Source of the DNA: Heliopora coerulea
Taxonomy: Eukaryota; Cnidaria; Anthozoa; Scleralcyonacea; Helioporidae
NCBI GenBank assembly: GCA_030142905.1
Contig: JASJOG010000173.1
Location: forward strand, 1-64,000
Length of the DNA: 64,000 nt
Reading direction: 5' to 3'
Positions 1 through 9,538 of this stretch are shown in pieces (the first letter of the stretch is position 1; every line of letters starts with the position of its first letter). A program made the translations under genes and the position numbers. The notes under the pieces were generated by a model, which saw only the letters and a program-made list of their open reading frames with translations, made no database searches and was not told the origin of the DNA.

Positions 1-1179
1 AAGGTAAAATTGCACTATGTTAAGAACATCTGCTGGGTAGAATTCAAACTCAGTATTCAAAAAAAATTGGTACGTCAAATTGAGCAATAATAGCATTTAA
101 ACGTGGTTAAATATGGTACAGTATATTTTGTGAACATGCTTCTTCACAGAAATAGAGTTTACATATGAATACAGCTAAATCGATAGACCAGTCACAGCAA
201 AATAGATGACGAAAATAAAAGAGCAATGCATGACACCAAAATCTTCTTAGTAAGTTTCCTGGGAAATTTAATTTCGGTGAATGGAAAGAGCCTTGGAAAA
301 CTGAAGTGGTGAATTTTGTTTGCTTTGTGTAGGATAAAGCGAGTTTCTCGGGAAATAGGTTTTTCGAATGCCAGTCTCTAAAGCAATACAGGTTTTGACT
401 TGTCACACCGCAAAATGGGCCTACAGAATGCAGGGATATTGCACCTTTCAGCTGGTCTCTATATTGTCTGTTTATATAAATTGAATATCAAGCTAACAAG
501 ATGACGTTTCTCGGTTGATGTTTTATTCTTTTCTTTTTGAAAACATCGGCCGGTTATGGTATTTAGTTAGAAAGAAAACTTGTTAAATTTTGCCGGATAC
601 ACGAGCAAACGAAACTTGTCGAAAACAAGTTGTCTATGAAAACTTGCAAAAATAATATTAATATCAATTCTATAGATATCATATACTCGTTATAAATACT
701 TCTGAATTGACCTGCTTCGCACGACATGAGACTTTCCTTGGAAAGTAGTTTAGCCCAGTGAACTGGATTTCCATATCTGGAATGCTAACTGGTCAATGAA
801 ATGTGAAGCGAAGATAGACGCTCATGGAGGGAAATTTTGTATGTCAGTTTTAGTCACCCACGCGACTTTTTACAATTTCTGAAGAGTTTTCTTCGGAAAT
901 ACACACAAAAACAATCTTCAAAAGATAGAAACGAGTTTGGGAATTTCAAATTTATTTCGAGCAAATGGCTGAGAGTCTTAATTCCAGATATAAAAACTGA
1001 GTTCACTGATGTAGTCACGTAGTTAAAAGCGACTGACGGCTTCTGTAATCTAAATACAAGTGCTGATTACAGAGCAGTCAGCTGAAGAACGCATTTGCAC
1101 CTTTTGAAACATTTACAATGAGAAAGCGTACTCGATATATACTTTTAGACTAACATAATTACTTCACTGCCGTTATCAA
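1..1179. other. Non-coding 5' block of unit A
   Basis: AT-rich sequence repeated at 18251-19430 and, more diverged, at the starts of units C and D. It contains small open frames (for example 837-1022) that persist only because the copies are recent. I see no domain, splice pattern or RNA gene. Confidence 0.6.
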
Positions 1180-1395
1180 TCACTTGGTCTTCTTCTCATT
1201 CTTTCTAACGTTGATAAAAAGCTGCTTCATATCGGCGAGAATCTGGCAAATGTTCTGGACGAACCTTTCCGGATCAGTGTTTTCCAAGGATTTCTTTGAT
1301 GATACGTGAAAGAAGGTGTACCTGTCGTTGGGTACCATGTACGACACACCATACCCGTCATCAGCTATCGGACCAAATCCCCCTCCGGGATTTAT
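1180..1395 (-). pseudogene. CPT1: Orphan terminal exon of carnitine O-palmitoyltransferase 1, copy A
   Basis: Read on the - strand, an acceptor (ending GGTAG at about 1396-1400) opens a 72-codon exon ending in TGA. The peptide starts INPGGGFGPIADDGYGVSY and ends in a lysine-rich tail (KNEKKTK). The GGFGP-ADDGYGVSY signature and the following FFH-SSK pattern are the C-terminal hallmark of CPT1, the outer mitochondrial membrane enzyme that makes acylcarnitine for fatty-acid import; CRAT, CROT and CPT2 differ here. Upstream CPT1 exons should lie to the right on the - strand, but that space holds NAXE exons on the + strand. This is therefore a fragment carried by the duplication, not a working gene. 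The exon itself is open and undamaged. Confidence 0.85.
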
Positions 1396-2438
1396 CTACC
1401 GGGAATAAAACATTGGTTAAGCAGTGTTAGTTGACAAGCCCAAAGTTGTTTTTGTTTATTTTAGGGAACTGTAACGCGTAGCGTTAGTACAACAAATTAA
1501 CATGATACTATGCTACTTAAGGTTTAACTAGGTTTCTTGAGAGTCCCCCCTGTGGGTTCCAGGGTTGACACCTACCATTAAAGAAAAGACTTATCCCTCC
1601 TTGGACTTTCAGGTGACTGGGCTCTTTAAATCAGGATTTCTTATCTGGGGATAAATGTGGGTTACATCCAGGGTTATACCATCGTTGGCTCAGCTTCTTT
1701 TGTTCTCAAGAGGTTTAGAACTAAATTATAAACCTCATAAAGATATTAATGAACTTTCTACCAAAATTTCATTATTTCTATATCTTTGTCAGGCAAGTTA
1801 GATACTTCTTTTGAAACTTCACCAGTGATAACTCAGTTATATACCATGACCTTGGTGTTTAAGTGATATGTTAACCTTCGAGCTTTGCCCTCAGGTTTAT
1901 GTGTTGCTTAAACACCTTGGTCACAGTATATAGCCTTAATGTAATGGAAGCCCAACAAAAACAACAGAGAAATAAAAGAGAAATGCTTTATCTATAATTG
2001 TGAAGGGAAGTAATCAGTAAACCATATTGCCTCATGATAGTTTAATATTGATCATGGGGAATGTCATTCCCCCAGGCAAAATAGTGGAAGATGATCTTCT
2101 TCTGCATACCCCTGGGTGCACAACAGTGATGAAGTATCTCCCATTTACCAAGGATTAAAGCAATTCATCCCCACACATCCCTTATAACTGTACATGTATT
2201 GGATGCTGTAATGTAATATGATTCTCTGTAATTCTCTGTAGTCTTCTTGGTTCTATTAATCCCATCCATTTGCTGGACTCAAGTTCTGTTCATAGACCTA
2301 TTACAGCAGTTGCCAACAATGGAGTTACAAGTTAGAAGTTTGGAGTTACAAAAAGACTAGTATCTTTGCCATGATAGATGGCACCTACATGTAGCTAAGC
2401 CAAGGCACTATCTTACACACATTCTTGTCTATTTTTAG
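1396..2438. other. Junction region between CPT1 and NAXE fragments, unit A
   Basis: Presumably a remnant of the last CPT1 intron joined to a remnant of a NAXE intron. No exon was found. It contains an imperfect inverted repeat, 1848-1863 against 1907-1922 (14 of 16 bases pair). The left arm of that repeat is exactly where unit E begins. Confidence 0.55.
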
Positions 2439-3050
2439 GGCTACACACCAGAGATATTTTATCCCAAGAGAACAGACAAACAGTTGTACAAGAACCTTGT
2501 CACTCAATGTACACTAATGGATATACCATTCATCACAGACCTTCCATCTGCAACAGATGTCAGTGGCAAGTATAACTTCATTGTGGATGCAATTTTTGGG
2601 TTCAGTTTCAAAGGCAGCATTCGAGAACCTTTCAACACAGTCATCCAAACATTAAAAGACGTTAAGTCTCCTCTATGTTCAGTTGATGTTCCATCAGGTA
2701 GCTGGCCTCTTCCAGCTCTTTTTGTTTGTTCATTTGTTTGTTCATTCATCCACTCTTATGTTTGTTGTTTTGTTCATTTGCTCCTTCCTTCCTCCCTTCT
2801 CTTGTTTCACACTCAAATATCCTCCCAAATCGTTACATCATTTATAGGTTGGGATGTTGAAAAAGGTGCACAGGATGGTCTACAGCCAGACTTCCTCATA
2901 TCTCTGACAGCCCCCAAGCTCTGTGCCAAGAATTTCAAAGGAAGACATCATTACGTCGGAGGACGATTTGTTCCCAAAAGTCTTCACGATAAATACGGAC
3001 TAGATCTGCCAGATTATCCTGGAACGGACTGCTGCGTCCTTCTAGACTAA
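2439..3050 (+). CDS. NAXE: NAD(P)HX epimerase (NAXE/AIBP), last two exons only, copy A
   Basis: Two exons, 2439-2697 and 2848-3050, joined in phase through CAG|gtagct and tatag|GTTGGG, ending in TAA. The peptide runs from [11 protein letters not shown] through [16 protein letters not shown] and SVDVPSGWDVEKG motifs to [15 protein letters not shown] and a short acidic end. This is the C-terminal half of the YjeF_N fold that epimerises damaged NAD(P)HX for repair by the dehydratase. The N-terminal exons, with the catalytic-site start and the GPGNNGG loop, are not in the window. The nearest upstream coding sequence is a CPT1 exon on the other strand, so this is probably a gene fragment; real 5' exons further upstream cannot be excluded for this copy alone. 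The intron contains degenerate TTTG/TTCA repeats. Confidence 0.8.
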   Translation, partial: GYTPEIFYPKRTDKQLYKNLVTQCTLMDIPFITDLPSATDVSGKYNFIVDAIFGFSFKGSIREPFNTVIQTLKDVKSPLCSVDVPSGSWPLPALFVCSFVCSFIHSYVCCFVHLLLPSSLLLFHTQISSQIVTSFIGWDVEKGAQDGLQPDFLISLTAPKLCAKNFKGRHHYVGGRFVPKSLHDKYGLDLPDYPGTDCCVLLD

Positions 3051-3587
3051 CACTGGTATTTTGGGACGTGGTATCAGTAATTTCTCTTCAAAAGAAGATA
3101 CACAGTATTTCAAGAGCTGGTTTAATGATGTAGTCATTTATCATGAACGTTGTGAGCGAAGTAATGGAAAGCGGCCGAATAGTAATGGAATTAAATACAA
3201 TAATAAGAAGCATGCTGTCGTATCTTGGGGCCTGAAAGAGAGATTACCCACTCGCCATTCCGGTCTTGCTTTAGAGACAAACAAGAGTTGAATGGATATT
3301 GCATCATAGCACTGTTTTTGAGTATAGTAGATTTGTAAGGATGGGGTGCTGGTGGTACAGTGGGGTCTCTCCCCACTGTGACTCGGGCACATTCCGGCTC
3401 CATGCAGTTCTTTGATTAAAACTACCTTAGCCACGTGTGAGAAGAGTGTTGTCCTGTTTGACTCTACCAAACATCACAGGTTTTCTCCGGGTACTCCAGT
3501 TTCCTCCTGTAGTAACACTGGACCCATGAGGGGTGGCCCTTACTGGACCTCTAGGGAGAAAAGCTCAGGTAGCTGATAGGGTTATCC
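3051..3587. other. NAXE 3' flank and block boundary, unit A
   Basis: Sequence following the NAXE stop, shared with units B and E. At 3357-3377 there is a perfect hairpin (CAGTGGGG, 5-base loop, CCCCACTG). Just right of it, sequence shared by all five units resumes, so the hairpin marks the right edge of the CPT1/NAXE block. Confidence 0.6.
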
Positions 3588-3890
3588 AGTATTTAACAAT
3601 TATTCGCAGAAGGTGAAGTAAATATTACTGATACAATCGTGGAGGGGATTATTCAATAATATTCACTGAGCCTGACGCGAATAATTGTTTCAGTATAATT
3701 ACACAGGTGATTATTTGAAAATGATAAAGAAGGTGTTTTAAAAATTCCTAGGTAATATTTTCATAAGTCGCCGCCAATTTGCTTCTGTGTCTTCATTGTT
3801 ATGTTCACCTGCAGGTGAATATCGAGTATTATGACGTGTTTTCGGACCAATCATTTCGCAGGAGTTTCGATAATCACCTGTGTAATTATA
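3588..3890. repeat. Fold-back / MITE-like inverted repeat, unit A
   Basis: Two nested inverted structures. A perfect 21-bp inverted repeat pairs 3694-3714 with 3870-3890 (core ACACAGGTGATTA). Upstream, 3588-3690 is an eroded palindrome; its intact form is visible in unit B at 22011-22122. The 21-bp repeat recurs at the same place in B (22125-22320), C (36067-36267), D (47754-47954) and E (56159-56358), so it predates the array. I could not define a target-site duplication. Confidence 0.65.
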
Positions 3891-4746
3891 TTAAAAAAGT
3901 AAATCACGACAAAAAGACATCCATCCTGAAAACCTGTCCCATAATCCAATGTTATTGTCGCTATTACCAGGCGTACGAGACAACTTTGGAACGTTAAATT
4001 TCAGAAAGGCTTGCCAACTGTCAATGGTGGTCAGCGCTTTGCTCTCTATTGTCGTTCCAGAGGCGGATTTAGACAGGTTTATCCGGTTTGTACGAACCTG
4101 TGGTTTTTTTCCAAATATAATAGTTAAATCATACAAAATTATGTCTTCATATAAAACTTTATTTACATTTAATAATCGCAATTTTTTTCTGGATGAAAAT
4201 GTCAATTTTATCGGACAAAATTTCAAAATTTTTCCTGGTCGGCCCATTCTCTTGCTAGAAATGAAAGGTACACGTCCGCGTTGAAGGATATTCGCACGCA
4301 AACCACACGCAATCTCGCAAACCTTGTAACAGAGGCCTGCGAGAGGTAACGAACCGGTCAGTGTTCACCGTGTGAGCTTACAAACCGGTAAAGATGCAAT
4401 GCCATTGGCTGAAAATTCCTGCAAACCGGTCGTAAACCACTTGACAGAGCACTCCTTTGGAAGTTTGGTAAAGAATTCATTCCTGTTGCTAAGCGTTGCA
4501 GAACAGTGGCCGTTGTTTCCGTTTCAGATCAGTACTCTTCTTCAGTTTTCCGTAAGAATTATGTTAATTAGGTTTTATTTTCTTCTACTTGTTGCTCAAG
4601 TGAACTGGAATAATTGCGAATATATACCGCTTTGTCCACAAAGTTCTTATGTCAGATACCGGATCAAATATTTTAGCAGAAGATGTTTATATTATTCCAA
4701 TACGACATCTAGTTACTGTCCGTCTGCTTTAAATGTTGACATCTCT

Positions 4747-4773
4747 GGTGACGTCGAGAAGAATCCTGGCCCT
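4747..4773 (+). other. 2A-like ribosome-skipping motif in the hAT transposase frame
   Basis: The peptide is GDVEKNPGP, preceded by NVDIS. The D-V/I-E-x-N-P-G-P consensus is complete, and skipping would occur between the final G and P. It lies after an N-terminal leader of about 125 residues (counted from ATG 4399) or about 71 residues (from ATG 4561), and before the zinc finger. By established 2A behaviour, translation would release the leader peptide and continue with a transposase starting at proline. Confidence 0.8.
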
Positions 4774-6239
4774 CGTGAATCTGGAGGTGAAGAACTGCCA
4801 AGATCTTCAAACGGGAGCGGTCGTGAAAGGTCTAATACGACGTCAATAGCTACTCATGGAGCCAGCAGACGAGGTATTCCGGCTACCGAATGTAGCCCTT
4901 TTGATGTTGGTTTATACACCTTTCCAAATGCTCGACGTCTGACTAACGATCAAAAGTATGACTTAATTCTTAAATGTTGGAATCCGGATCCTTCTTATAG
5001 CTTTCCCAAAACTGCGGAAGGTAAGAAAATGAGTCAGAGGTCTTTCAGGCATGAATGGCTTAGAATATATCCATGGCTGCGTTACAGCCGGATGTACGAT
5101 GGGGCTTTCTGTTTGCCTTGCATTCTTTTTGGAAATAACTCTGAAAAGCTAGACAAGCTCTTTAAAAGTCCTTTAATTCTTTGGACAAGTGCAGTCAGTA
5201 AGTTTGCTGCTCATCAGACACATTCAAGAATGCATAAACACAGTGTTCAAGATTTGCAAATCTTCAAGGTCCCCATGGAAAGGCAAAGGAGCTTAGATAT
5301 TGATCAGCAGTTGTTAGTGCAAAGAGCAAGGCGAATACAAGAGAATCGTGAAAAACTTGCACCAATTCTAAAGTGTGTTATATATTGTGGGCAAACAAAC
5401 CAAGGTTTAAGAGGTCACCGCGATGATTCCAAACATGATGGTAAGCAACAGGGGAATTTCAGAGCCTTGGTAGATTTTAGAGTTGATGCTGGTGATGTGA
5501 AATTGAAAGGACATTTAGAAAACATGAAGAGAAATGAAACTTATCTTTCTAAAACAACACAGAATCAACTAATTGAAGACTGTGCAAAGTTTATTCGAGA
5601 AAATATCATTAATGATATTAATACTGGCTCTAGGTTTTATAGTATATTGGCTGATGAGGCAGCAGATATCTCAAACAAAGAACAGCTATCAATTGTCTTA
5701 AGATATGTTGATGCTGATAGGGTTATAAGGGAAGCATTTATAGGTTTCTTTCACTTGTCTTGTGGTTGCACTGGAAGTGCTATCAAAGATGAAATTCTGA
5801 AAGCAATTAAAAGCTTTGGTTTAGATCTTAGTTTGTGTAGAGGACAGGGCTATGATGGAGCTGGTGCAATGGCAGGCATTAACAAAGGTACAGCAGCTTT
5901 AATTAGGTCTGAATTAAGTAAGGCTATCTATATACACTGTTCAAGTCATCGGTTGAATCTGTGCATTGCTTCTTCATGCTCTGTTTATATTGTAAGGGAA
6001 ATGATGGATAATTGCAAAGCTATTGCTGATTTTTTTAATTTATCCCCTAAACGGCAAGACTACCTGATTGCAAATATCAAAAAGTATTTGCCTCGTTCAA
6101 ATCACTTTATTTTAAAGGACGTATGTAGGACTAGGTGGATAGAAAGAATAGATGGTTTAGAGAGAACAATTGAACTGTATGTGCCAGTAATGAAAACAAT
6201 AGAAGATATTAGTCAGACATTTCAAATAAGCGACAAATT

Positions 6240-8165
6240 TTTTAATTGTAAACATGTTTCGGCATACTTATGCCATCCTCAGTACAGTGGAAGAGATCTA
6301 GTTCTAATTTACATAAGGTTATATATTCATGTCATGTCAAGTGATGTGGATATTAAATTACAATGTTAAGAAGGCGGAAAATATTTACAAGTTAAAAACG
6401 GTGTTAAGATGGTGTATCTGTTTATTAAGATCCGGTTTAAGTTTCTTAATGTAAAGGGCTTCTTTGAGTTTTAATGAAAAAGGAGAGTCAGCAGTGTCTA
6501 GGATACGAAAGCATGATGGTGTGAAGTTAGATTTGCTTTGAGGTGAAGCGAGGAAGTGTTTAAAGATGTGTGAGTTTTTGTCGGAAGTAGTGTGCTCCTT
6601 AATTCGTGTGGATAGATGGCGAGTGGTTTCGCCAATATAACGAGAATTACATCCCGCACAAGAGAATTCATAAACCACACATGATTTAAGGAGAGATGGA
6701 ATGGGATCTTTAAAGCTAAAGGAATTTTTTATTTTGAAGGAAGAGTAAACTATTTTGAGATCTAAGTCAATGCAAAAGCGTTTGACAAGGTTCCGTAGTT
6801 TCCGTTCAGTAATTTGTGAGTAAAAGCCGATGTAAGGTAGTTTAAAATAGTAGGTGTTGGGTTTGGTCGTAGTAGGTTGACAAGTATAGTTTGATGGGTC
6901 CGAGTTGTTGGTGTCGTTGTGTGATTTGATGACTTTGTCAATGAAGTGAAGAGGAAATGAATTGCGTTTTAATGTGTTAATTAATGCGTTCACGTCGCGT
7001 TGGTAGCCAGTGGATGTGTTGTTAATTTTGCGGGTGCGGTCGAGAAGAGTTTTTATTAGTCCTGTTTTGTAATTGTGTGATGTGAAACTGAGAAAATTCA
7101 TTAAGAGTCCGGTGTAAGTTTTCTTGTGAAAGATGGAAGTCGTGCATGTTTCTGAATTAGCGTCTTTGGTGATGAGTATGTCTAAGAATGGCAGTTTGTT
7201 GTCTTGTTCTTTTTCAAGAGTAAATCTGATGTTCTTGTGTTGTAAGTTTAAATAATTAAAAAACGATAAGGCGTCGGTATCGTTATTGAAAACACAAAAT
7301 ATATCGTCTACATAGCGTCTGTAAAATGAAGCGTTAGGTCCGTCGTAATTGGTAATCCAATTCCCTTCATGATAGCCTATGAAGAGATTGGCGAGTACTG
7401 GTGCTAATGGGGAACCCATTGCAACCCCGTCAATTTGGTCATAAAACAGTCCGTTGAATAAAAAATGCGTTTGTGGTGTAGCGATAGTGAATAGTTGTTT
7501 GAGGTCGTTTCTGTTGATGTTGAAGTTAGGATGGTGAGAAAAGATAAGATGTAGTGCGATGTCTATGGTTTCAGATAAAGGTATGTTAGTGAAGAGACTT
7601 CGAGCATCAAATGATACAATGTATTTGTTGTTTATGTCTTGGTTGTGGATTTCATTGACAAAAGAAAAAGAGTCTTTAGTAGTGTGGTCATTAGGAATAA
7701 TAGGATTGAGTAACGTGCATAGGTATTTGGATAGGTTGTAGTTATAGGAACCGATGGAAGAGACTATAGGTCTGAGAGGAGGTGGTGTGTTGGGTTCTCT
7801 ATGTTTGTGAAGTTTGGGTAGACCATAGAACCGAGCTGGTTGTGAACCTTTTGGATAAATGTTAGAATAGACTTTGTTGTCTATGGAACCCTGATTTTTA
7901 AGTTTTCTAAGCAAGCGCTGCAACTTAGTTTCTCTGAGTATTGTGGGGTCCTTATCTAACAGTCTAAATTTAGATTTATCGTTAATTATTTCCAAACAAG
8001 AAGTTTTGTATACCTTTCGGTCCATTATTACTACACCATTACCCTTGTCTGGTTTGAGCAATATTATGTCCTTATTGTTGCGGATATTTTTCAAGATGCG
8101 GTATTTCTTTAAATCGGATGGTGAAGGACGATAGGAGGAGACGTAGCTTTGTGCGGTATGAAAAA
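6240..8165 (-). mobile_element. 5'-truncated Penelope-like retroelement (RT + GIY-YIG endonuclease)
   Basis: Inserted antisense in the hAT transposase; edges are approximate. One open frame runs from the hAT junction at about 8165 down to 6385, just under 600 codons with no authentic start, because the 5' part is lost. Reverse-transcriptase signatures in order: ILLKPDKGNGVV near the start, FYGLPKLHK near residue 116, IVSFDARSLFTNIP near 190, GVAMGSPLAPVLANLF near 250, the catalytic YVDDIF near 286 and LPFLDI after it. Near residue 505 comes the endonuclease (VVYEFSCAGCNSRYIGETT, with the CxxC and R-IKEH typical of Penelope-type GIY-YIG enzymes). 5' truncation fits target-primed reverse transcription. 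The frame has no internal stop, so the insertion is young. Confidence 0.9.
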
Positions 8166-9148
8166 TGTACTTCAAAGATTTGTGGATTTTTATAAAAATG
8201 ACTTACCAAATATTGAAGGACTTGGTGCAGAGCTTGAAATGTGGGAAGCCAGATGGTTAAGAGAATCAAGTTTGGATGACTGTACAATTCCAGACAAGAT
8301 ATCAGAAACACTTTTGCTTGTTGATAAAGATTTCTACCCAAATATAAATGTAATACTAAATATATTGGCAGTTGTTCCAGCCACTACTTGCTCATGTGAA
8401 AGGTCAATTTCTGCATTAAGAAGGCTAAAAACATGGTTAAGATCATCCATGACAAATGAGAGACTAACTGGCTTGGCACTAATGCATGTTCACAGGCATC
8501 TAAATCTTGATGTTGATGCCATCATTGATAACTTTGCTAGAGCACACCCAAGAAGAATGCATCTACTTGATGTTGTTTCTTCAGATGATTAATAATTCTT
8601 TTTTCATTTAAAAGTTTTGATATATTCCATATAGAGTAACCAGCATTTATTTTTATGTAGTCAACTTGTTAATATTTTTTCTTAATGAAGAGCGTAAATA
8701 TAGTTAATAAGCAGTGACTTACAGTATTATACTTGAACTAAGCAAAATCTTGGCTGAAAATATAATAGGATGAGGTGGGGTGGGGCAGGATTAATTAAGG
8801 TAGATTGATATACATGCAAAATGGGACATGATAGAATGCACAGTTAAGATGTAACACTCCAGTACCAGGTTAACTGTGGCTACAGTCCATGGTTATCTCA
8901 ACTCCTCCACATTGTCATTGCTTCTATGGGTACAGAACTATAATCCCAAATGCCCAGGAAGCATATACTTAATTCAAAATTTTTGCACATTATTATAAAC
9001 TCTAGTATATGTGCAGCAAAATTGCATTTCCTGTAATTTCTTGAGTATAATAAAGATTCTCCAAATCAAAATTTTCCCAGGGGTAAGCTCCCAGACCCCC
9101 CCCCGAAGTGTCACAAACCGGTCAAAATTAACCTTGGATCCGCCCCTG

Positions 9149-9538
9149 CGTTCACATAAGAGGGTGAGGTGGGTAGCACAACATTTCTGAGGAGAGAGAT
9201 TTTATTTCGCGCTCCGAAACGTGATGTTTAATATATTCTAGGAATATTTTGTTTGTTAAACATTGACTTGCAGCTAGCTTGAGTGTGCTACAATTGAAAT
9301 AGGAGTTTTTATAAGATCTTCTGTGAGGTATTTGGCCACGGCTTGAAAATAACAAAACGGTCATAGCAGGATGCATTACCACTTCCAAAGAAATCAAAGA
9401 CTCATATTACTTCTGTGAACTTAACCAGAGCGTCAGGGTACTTCGTTGAAGTCTAAACACCTTTTTTCTCTTCTTTTGTCTTCAATTCAACTCAATCCTT
9501 ATTCCAGCGTCTGAGAAACCACTTGTTCATTACCTACA
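9149..9538. other. 5' flank of RBCC-TLDc copy A
   Basis: Short upstream region conserved in all five units, running into a pyrimidine-rich stretch (CACCTTTTTTCTC...) and the start context TACAATGGCT. It probably holds the promoter and 5' UTR. I see no clear TATA box, and transcription start cannot be placed by eye. Confidence 0.4.

Larger units (their letters stand above)
4399..8592 (+). pseudogene. hAT transposase of the ZNF862/p52rIPK-like group with a 2A motif, split by an insertion
   Basis: The left part is open from GTG 4372; the first ATG is 4399, and another in-frame ATG is at 4561. Order: a hydrophobic segment beginning MLIRFYFLLLVA (4561 on), a 2A motif GDVEKNPGP (4747-4773), a low-complexity linker, a TTF-type zinc finger (WLRYS...FCLPC, then HQTHSRMHKH), a DUF4371-like catalytic core with LADEAAD and GYDGAGAMAG carrying two acidic residues, and CSSHRLNLC. 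Homology stops at about 6240. It resumes at about 8165 with YKNDLPN, then the dimerisation region CSCERSISALRRLKTWLRS, and ends at 8592 in TAA. From memory of the family, roughly 190 residues between the halves are missing, so the Penelope insertion came with a deletion. The transposase is dead as it stands, but the 5' part with the 2A motif is intact. Confidence 0.85.
4058..9148. mobile_element. hAT-superfamily DNA transposon, interrupted by a Penelope-like element
   Basis: The empty site is visible in unit E at about 56517: the host sequence is interrupted in unit A after CGTTC (4053-4057) and resumes with CGTTC (9149-9153). Ends are CAGAGGCGGAT on the left and, reverse-complemented, CAGGGGCGGAT on the right, with a subterminal CCGGTTTGT on both sides. 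The CAGNGG ends and the encoded transposase identify hAT. The target duplication is 5 bp rather than the usual 8 bp. The element is in unit A only, so it inserted after the array formed. Inside are the transposase halves (4399-6240 and about 8165-8592) and an antisense retroelement. No gene was seen at 4058-4398 or 8593-9148, which look like untranslated ends. Confidence 0.9.

Noticed and set aside
837..1022. Identical 61-codon frames in units A and B
   Set aside because: Units C and D do not keep the frame; it persists only because A and B are recent copies.
4058..9148. Reading the 2A motif as a sign of an integrated virus
   Set aside because: The frame continues into a hAT transposase, the ends are hAT inverted repeats with a target duplication, and no viral gene is present.
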